From contig CAZYTX010000015.1 in the NCBI GenBank assembly GCA_964650485.1, forward strand, positions 1-64,000: 64,000 bases of DNA, read 5' to 3'. The translations under genes and the position numbers were made by a program. Positions 59,638 to 64,000 of this stretch are shown here, one piece after another; position 1 is the stretch's first letter, and every line of letters starts with the position of its first letter. This DNA comes from CAZYTX01 sp964650485 (lineage in GTDB: Bacteria > RBG-13-61-14 > DATKZS01). Under the pieces are notes generated by a model. The model did not search any database. It was not told the DNA's origin and saw only the letters and a list, made by a program, of their open reading frames with translations.

Positions 59638-61509
59638 TCAAATGCCCAGCCCGATGGTGATCTCTTGCGGGGGATTAACTATTCCTATGAAGCCCACAGG
59701 ATCGCCGCCCTTTGAAACCTTCACAAGCTCGGCCGGTGGACAGGACTGCAAGCCGTCCACCCAATGATAGGATACCACCGCAAGCCCCGAAGGTGTAGAC
59801 ACGCTTGAAAGCTCGATCTTTCCGAGCTTTGCTTTTACGCTGCCCGAGCCCTGCAGGAAGAAGTCGCGCTCGCGGTCCAGGACGTAGGCTTCGATTTTTC
59901 CAAAGGTCTCGGAAAGCCTCGCGCCCTGGTATCTTGACATGCGCTCCCTGGAGGATGCGGAGAAGCATACGACCCAGCCTATGTTGTAGAGCTCCATGGC
60001 CCGGTCGAGATCCTGGTCGGTGTACTCGGACACCGGCCTCGTGAGCAGGAGCCCGTCGTGGAACCCGGCGTAGTGGTGCTTTATGAATGCGTTCGGGAGA
60101 GGCCCGCCGATGAGCTCCCGGGGCGTGAGCAGGGGCAAGAGGTGCACCAGCCTGGCGCCGCCGTATACGTCCGAGTACTGCCCCTCCCACACGTTTATGT
60201 CCTCGATGAGGATGCGGGCGCTCCTGTCGGTGTTCTCGCGCACCCACGAGACCAGCTCCCGGCTGTTTTTGTCGAGCGTTGTTGTAAGGGGCGCCGCGCG
60301 GCTGAATGCAAGGAAGCTCGGCAGCAGGAGCAATGCGGCGAGGGCCGCGGCAAAGAGCGCCAGGGCTATGGCACGGCCCCCCTTGATGCGGGTTGCCGCG
60401 ATCCAGTCGCTTGCCCTTTTGAGGCCCCAGCCGCTTGCCGGCAGCCACATGAAAAAGTATGCGGTCACGTAGCGGTAGGGCTGCAAATGCATGAGCCGCT
60501 CCGAGAAGGAGCCGAAGTAGGAGAGCAGGAGGAAGAACACCACAGCAGCGAGCAGGGGCGCGGCGAGCGCAGGCGACCTGTGCCTGATGAAGAAGAGCCC
60601 GCCTATGCCTGTGGCCACGATGAGCAGCCTGGCAAGGGGCAGGGCGTAAAAGGGCTGCAGCGGGACCATGTCCTTTATCCACCTGAAAGGGTCAACGTTC
60701 TGGAAGAAGGTGGTTGCGGGGTCCAGGGTCTTCAGGTGCATGAACCTGAAGAAGGGGTATAGCCAGTGGAGGTTCACCATGAGAACGAACGCGAACGCCC
60801 CCACAAGGAGCATGAGGTCCCGGGGCCGGAGCGAGGGCGAGAACATGAGTATCCATACAAGGGCGATCGGCAGCACCAGCACGAAAGCGGTCTTGTGCAC
60901 GGTGAGGGAGGCGGCCAAAGCGAACAGGAGCAGTGCATAGGCCCGGTTCTCCTTGAGGTGCATGAACCGGTAAATGAGCGAGAGCGGGACCAGGAAGAAG
61001 TGGAGCAGGAAGGCGCCGGAGATCATGCCCATGCGGCCGAAGAAGGCGCACTCCGATACCCAGAAGTATACTACGCCCAGGGCGGAGGCGCACAGTGCCG
61101 GGCCGCGGCCGAGCCCGAACCAGCGCATGGAGAAATAGAGCGACAGGGGGGCCAGCGCAAAGCTCCCGATAAAGAGCAGCTTGATGATGCGGGCGAGGTC
61201 TTGGCTTTTAAAGACTACGGCGACAAGCTGCACGGGCAAAGCGGAGTTGAACACGAAGTCCAGGGGATAGCCGGCCATGAAGAAGGGGTCGTAACCCCAC
61301 ATCCTGCCGTGCTCGCTCGCAAGCTCGCGGGCAGCGTTCGCCCAGTAGTACTGCGAGCAGAAGTCAACGTTGAGTACGGGCCGGGTGTTTACGATGTGTT
61401 CAAATGACTTGAAAGACGATAGGGTGAGGCAGACCTGCAGGATGAGGAGTATGCCAAGGACCAGTGCCGTGTACCCGGCCGGGAGTCTTTTCTGTTGAGT
61501 GTCTCTCAT
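59638..61509 (-). CDS. Large polytopic membrane protein (YfhO/GT-C-like)
   Basis: 623 residues with a first membrane segment (ALVLGILLILQVCLTL), an extracytoplasmic loop containing NVDFCSQYYWANAARELA, about ten further hydrophobic segments (to about residue 410), and a soluble C-terminal domain (about 420-623). The layout matches GT-C glycosyltransferases of the YfhO kind and the so-called 6-pyruvoyl-tetrahydropterin-synthase-related membrane proteins. Such enzymes use polyprenyl-phosphate sugars; the GT2 product of the next gene could make that donor. First gene of the long minus-strand operon; no promoter was recognised upstream. Confidence 0.8.
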   Translation of the reverse strand: MRDTQQKRLPAGYTALVLGILLILQVCLTLSSFKSFEHIVNTRPVLNVDFCSQYYWANAARELASEHGRMWGYDPFFMAGYPLDFVFNSALPVQLVAVVFKSQDLARIIKLLFIGSFALAPLSLYFSMRWFGLGRGPALCASALGVVYFWVSECAFFGRMGMISGAFLLHFFLVPLSLIYRFMHLKENRAYALLLFALAASLTVHKTAFVLVLPIALVWILMFSPSLRPRDLMLLVGAFAFVLMVNLHWLYPFFRFMHLKTLDPATTFFQNVDPFRWIKDMVPLQPFYALPLARLLIVATGIGGLFFIRHRSPALAAPLLAAVVFFLLLSYFGSFSERLMHLQPYRYVTAYFFMWLPASGWGLKRASDWIAATRIKGGRAIALALFAAALAALLLLPSFLAFSRAAPLTTTLDKNSRELVSWVRENTDRSARILIEDINVWEGQYSDVYGGARLVHLLPLLTPRELIGGPLPNAFIKHHYAGFHDGLLLTRPVSEYTDQDLDRAMELYNIGWVVCFSASSRERMSRYQGARLSETFGKIEAYVLDRERDFFLQGSGSVKAKLGKIELSSVSTPSGLAVVSYHWVDGLQSCPPAELVKVSKGGDPVGFIGIVNPPQEITIGLGI

Positions 61510-61654
61510 GCATTCAATTTGTTAAGAGTCTTTCTTGAAAGCCATGCGTTCCCTGAAGTTCTGTAACGGTACAGACTTATAAAAAGAAAAGAGTTTAAAC
61601 AGGCGGCCTTGCATAATTATTAACATTTGAATCAAGATAAAATAAAGCTTGCTC

Positions 61655-61682
61655 TTGACAGAAAAACTTTTCATATTATACC
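61655..61682 (+). promoter_or_regulatory. Promoter for the duplicated-domain lipoprotein
   Basis: TTGACA (61655-61660), 16-base spacer, TATACC (61677-61682). Downstream leader of about 100 bases to the ATG at 61791. The whole 281-base gap between the divergent genes is AT-rich. Confidence 0.6.
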
Positions 61683-61790
61683 ATAACTAGTTGAAACTTT
61701 CATCTCACATCCGGCTACTATTCACGCAAACATGAATAAGAATGTCCGATTCCGGACGCAGGTGAAAAATCAAAAAAGGAGAATGAAGTC

Positions 61791-62786
61791 ATGAAGACAA
61801 AGGTTTTCGCTTTGTCGGTCGCGGCGCTTTTTTTAGTCGGGACCTACGCCTGTTCGCTGAAGGAAGTGGATAAAGCGGTGGACACCGCGGATAAGGCGGC
61901 GGGCCTGGCTGAAAAGTTCGAGGACAAGGCCGAGGAAAAGAAGGGGTCCTCCGAAGGGGGAGAGACCGCCCAGGCTGCCGGAGGGGTTAGGCAACAAAGC
62001 GGTGTAAGGATTGACAAGTACGAGCCCAACGAGGACCTGCTGAGCCCCACCCAGGTCGAGTTGCCAGCCACCATAAAAGCCACAATCGAGCCCGCAGGAG
62101 ATATTGATTTTTACAAGTTCCACGTTGCCTCGAACAAAAGGGAATTGGTGAATGTCACCTTGCTTAACCCCACCACCAACCTTCGTCCTTGTTTGCATTT
62201 TTACAACCAGAACAGGGAACGCTTTGGGGGAACTGGTAGAGTACAACCCGGAACTGCAAAGGTCGGTGGAGAAATTATCGCCCTGCCAAATCAGGATTAC
62301 TATGTAGCAGCATGTACTTCTTCATCAGGCAATTGCGCATGCAGAGAATCAGGAGGAAATTCCAGCAAGTATTACACCCTGAAGATAGAGCTTGCCGGAG
62401 TGGGTGATAAATATGAGCCCAATGAATCACTTACTGAGGCCACCACAGTCTCCCCCGGGAAAATAAAAGGCACCATCAACCCGAAAAACGACAAGGATGT
62501 TTACAAGGTCCGGTTCAGCAGGTCCGGCACAGTAAAGGTCACATTCCATAACCCCACGCTTAACCTTCAACCTTGTCTGCATTTTTACGACCAGAACCGG
62601 CAACAATTTGGTCAAACGAGTAGGGTTCAAGCCGGCGCAGCCAAGACCGGAGGCAAATTCAATGTACAGCCCAATCAGGATTATTATGTAAAAGTATGTA
62701 CCTCTTCATCAGGTAATTGCGCATGCAGAGGATCGGGAGGAAATTCAGAAAAACCTTACACCCTTGAGATCAGGATGGTAGAGTAA
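61791..62786 (+). CDS. Exported protein with two tandem PPC-like domains
   Basis: 331 residues with a signal segment ending LVGTYAC (residues 15-21); Cys21 may be lipidated although the lipobox is weak. A charged, Ala/Glu-rich linker (25-70) leads to two pre-peptidase C-terminal (PPC)-like beta domains: both start KYEPNE, contain LHFY-(N/D)-QNR and end with CTSSSGNCACR followed by SGGNS. The second copy is exactly 384 bp (128 codons) after the first, with the same length throughout and high DNA identity, so the duplication is recent or kept uniform. No protease domain is present. A+T content is higher than in neighbours. AAAGGAGAATGAAGTC precedes the ATG. Confidence 0.82.
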   Translation: MKTKVFALSVAALFLVGTYACSLKEVDKAVDTADKAAGLAEKFEDKAEEKKGSSEGGETAQAAGGVRQQSGVRIDKYEPNEDLLSPTQVELPATIKATIEPAGDIDFYKFHVASNKRELVNVTLLNPTTNLRPCLHFYNQNRERFGGTGRVQPGTAKVGGEIIALPNQDYYVAACTSSSGNCACRESGGNSSKYYTLKIELAGVGDKYEPNESLTEATTVSPGKIKGTINPKNDKDVYKVRFSRSGTVKVTFHNPTLNLQPCLHFYDQNRQQFGQTSRVQAGAAKTGGKFNVQPNQDYYVKVCTSSSGNCACRGSGGNSEKPYTLEIRMVE

Positions 62787-62821
62787 TCAGCGGGAAGCGA
62801 GGGACTGGATGCGGGTTGTGA

Positions 62822-62850
62822 GTTGTGAGGGGTTCCAAGTCCCTCACAAC
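62822..62850. terminator. Perfect 10-bp hairpin between convergent genes
   Basis: GTTGTGAGGG (62822-62831), 9-base loop, CCCTCACAAC (62841-62850). It lies between the convergent ends at 62786 and 62875. There is no T-run on either side, so termination is likely only by position and stem strength. Confidence 0.45.
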
Positions 62851-62874
62851 TAAAACCCTCACCCCTTAAATCTA

Positions 62875-63108
62875 TTACAGCAGCCCCTCCACGGAAAGGT
62901 CCTCGTCCAAATCCTGCCAATGGATTCCCACTCCCCCTCCGATCAGGCGCCAATTTCTACGCGCCTCAGGAGAAGCATCCCTCAGAGCTGGAAGCCATTC
63001 CAGGGGCACGGAAATCTCGCGCCCGTCAGCCAGGCGCACCTTTAAAAACTCGTCGGTCACCGTGACGTCAACCGCACACGGTTCTTTTTTAGCCGCTGAA
63101 ATAGTCAT
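62875..63108 (-). CDS. DUF2442 domain protein
   Basis: 77-residue protein matching DUF2442: VDVTVTDEFLKVRLADGREISVPLEWLPAL, then ARRNWRLIGGGVGIHWQDLDEDLSVEGLL, with the GxGIHWxxLDEDLSVxGLL ending that typifies the family. DUF2442 is often paired with DUF4160 in toxin-antitoxin-like or mobile contexts; no DUF4160 partner is seen here, so it is an orphan. It lies 12 bases from the radical SAM gene upstream of it on the same strand. Confidence 0.9.
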   Translation of the reverse strand: MTISAAKKEPCAVDVTVTDEFLKVRLADGREISVPLEWLPALRDASPEARRNWRLIGGGVGIHWQDLDEDLSVEGLL

Positions 63109-63120
63109 ATCACCAAAGCC

Positions 63121-64000
63121 TCACCCGAAGTAGTGCTGCATCCTTTTGTAGAACTGGTATCTGAATATCAGCCTGTCGAGCGAGGGCTCCTTTACAAATT
63201 CCTTTATTAGCTGCGCCATGTTGTCCTTTAATATGAAGGCCTTCCTGTTCCTCAGCATCCTCGCGCGGGAGTCCAAGAGGTCCTGGTACTCGAGCCCGTC
63301 TATCTTCACGGGCGGGTCGCCGGAGCCGGTGCGGGGCAGGTAGTAGTCCAGGTCCGCGTAGTCTCTGACCATGATCCTGCCTTCCCTCTCGCACCTCTCT
63401 GCCAGGTGGGTGCCGATAAGGGGTGTGTAGATGGACACGTGCATGGTGCTGGGCCGAAGCTCCTTTATCAGCCGCTCGGTCTCCAGGAGGGCCCCCTTTG
63501 TCTCGTCGGGCGAGCCCAGGAGCACGTAAGCGTGGGTCCTGAACCCGAGCTCCTTGCATATCTGGAAGGCCTCCCTGGCCTGCTCCACGGTAGTGCCCTT
63601 GCCGATGGAGTCCAGGACCTTCTGCGAGCCGGACTCGATCCCGAAGAGCACGTAGTACACGTTCATACTTTTCAAGACGGCGGCCCGCTCGCGGTCGAAG
63701 GTGTCCACCCGGGAGTTGACCACGTACCTGAATTCGTGCAGCAGACCCGCCCGGTCGAGCTCGTCGCGCAGGCCGATCATCCAGCCCTTCTTTATGGTGA
63801 AGGTGTCGTCGTGGAAGAACACGTCGTGGATGCCGTACTTCATGTGACACTCTCGTATCTCCCGGGCCACCCTCTCCGGGCTTTGAAAGCGGACCTTCTT
63901 CCCGAACATACGCTCCAGTGTGGGCTGGCAGAACCTGCACCTGTAGGGGCAGCCGCGTGCCGAGTGCAGGTTTATGGCCCTGGCGCGCAGGTAGCTCTTG
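63121..64000 (-). CDS. Radical SAM protein, 5' end beyond the window
   Basis: Only the C-terminal part is present (about 292 codons). Reading in from the window end, the frame contains the cluster motif CPYRCRFC about 45-75 bases inside, then VFFHDDTFTIKKGWMIGL, VVNSRVDTFDRERAA, VLFGIESGSQKVLDSIGKG, AYVLLGSPDETKGALLETERL and a C-terminal helical tail. It is of the same class B type as the protein at 57537, and an N-terminal B12-binding-like domain is expected outside the window. An internal ATG at 63909 is not the start, because the cysteine motif lies upstream of it. Confidence 0.88.
   Translation of the reverse strand, partial: KSYLRARAINLHSARGCPYRCRFCQPTLERMFGKKVRFQSPERVAREIRECHMKYGIHDVFFHDDTFTIKKGWMIGLRDELDRAGLLHEFRYVVNSRVDTFDRERAAVLKSMNVYYVLFGIESGSQKVLDSIGKGTTVEQAREAFQICKELGFRTHAYVLLGSPDETKGALLETERLIKELRPSTMHVSIYTPLIGTHLAERCEREGRIMVRDYADLDYYLPRTGSGDPPVKIDGLEYQDLLDSRARMLRNRKAFILKDNMAQLIKEFVKEPSLDRLIFRYQFYKRMQHYFG

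Overview
The window looks like part of a metagenome-assembled or draft chromosome of a GC-rich, Gram-negative, probably anaerobic bacterium. Evidence for an outer membrane: an ADP-heptose-type kinase, a GT9 heptosyltransferase-like protein, TolR/TolA-like proteins and EnvC. Evidence for anaerobic life: a glycyl radical enzyme, four radical SAM proteins, formate-tetrahydrofolate ligase, a corrinoid reductive activator and a split methylmalonyl-CoA mutase. The archaeal-type first two shikimate enzymes and several small conserved proteins recall Desulfobacterota (deltaproteobacteria), but that placement is inference. I see no rRNA, tRNA, CRISPR array, phage or intact transposon. A 100-N run (1915-2014) is a scaffold gap inside a tandem repeat.

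Layout. 1-2150: an amidase lies between a copy of a 96-bp repeat at the window edge and a broken tandem array of the same repeat. 2320-8267: small protein, PhoD-like phosphatase, GDT1-like ion transporter, conserved acidic protein, then ftsE-ftsX-envC. 8407-12654 (minus): heptose kinase, small protein, large chemoreceptor, zinc-ribbon protein. 12815-15003 (plus): AEC transporter, anSME-like radical SAM protein. 15013-21042 (minus): Fn3 lipoprotein, hisA, methylmalonyl-CoA mutase, PH-like membrane protein, fhs. 21485-24141 (minus): histidine phosphatase, TolB-like propeller, NUDIX/NrtR protein. 24255-29295 (plus): a tightly coupled five-gene operon of unknown pathway (DUF885 metallopeptidase, ATP-grasp, methyltransferase, two DsbA/HCCA-isomerase proteins). 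29344-31716: divergent SRPBCC protein and URO-D family protein. 31742-36071 (minus): small protein, DHQ synthase II, ADH synthase, NagB-like deaminase, M20 peptidase. 36225-42034 (plus): MFP/ABC exporter, OPT transporter, single-domain response regulator. 42126-47446: transposase-like fragment, orphan glycyl radical enzyme, divergent class II aldolase and membrane phosphoesterase. 47447-61509 (minus): a long, mostly overlapping gene string covering envelope glycan synthesis (membrane protein, GT2, GT9, Gmd), two B12-type radical SAM proteins, a RACo-like activator, PepA, lipid kinase and TolR/TolA. 61791-64000: lipoprotein with a recent 384-bp internal duplication, DUF2442 protein, and a radical SAM gene cut by the window end.

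The most interesting points are: (i) the 96-bp palindrome-bearing repeat array flanking the amidase; (ii) a dispersed two-hairpin element (three copies) whose stems covary and whose second hairpin is of the GNA-loop mini-hairpin type; (iii) the five-gene ATP-grasp operon; (iv) the GT/radical SAM/RACo operon; and (v) the glycyl radical enzyme without a neighbouring activase. All functional statements rest on motif reading by eye, not on database searches.
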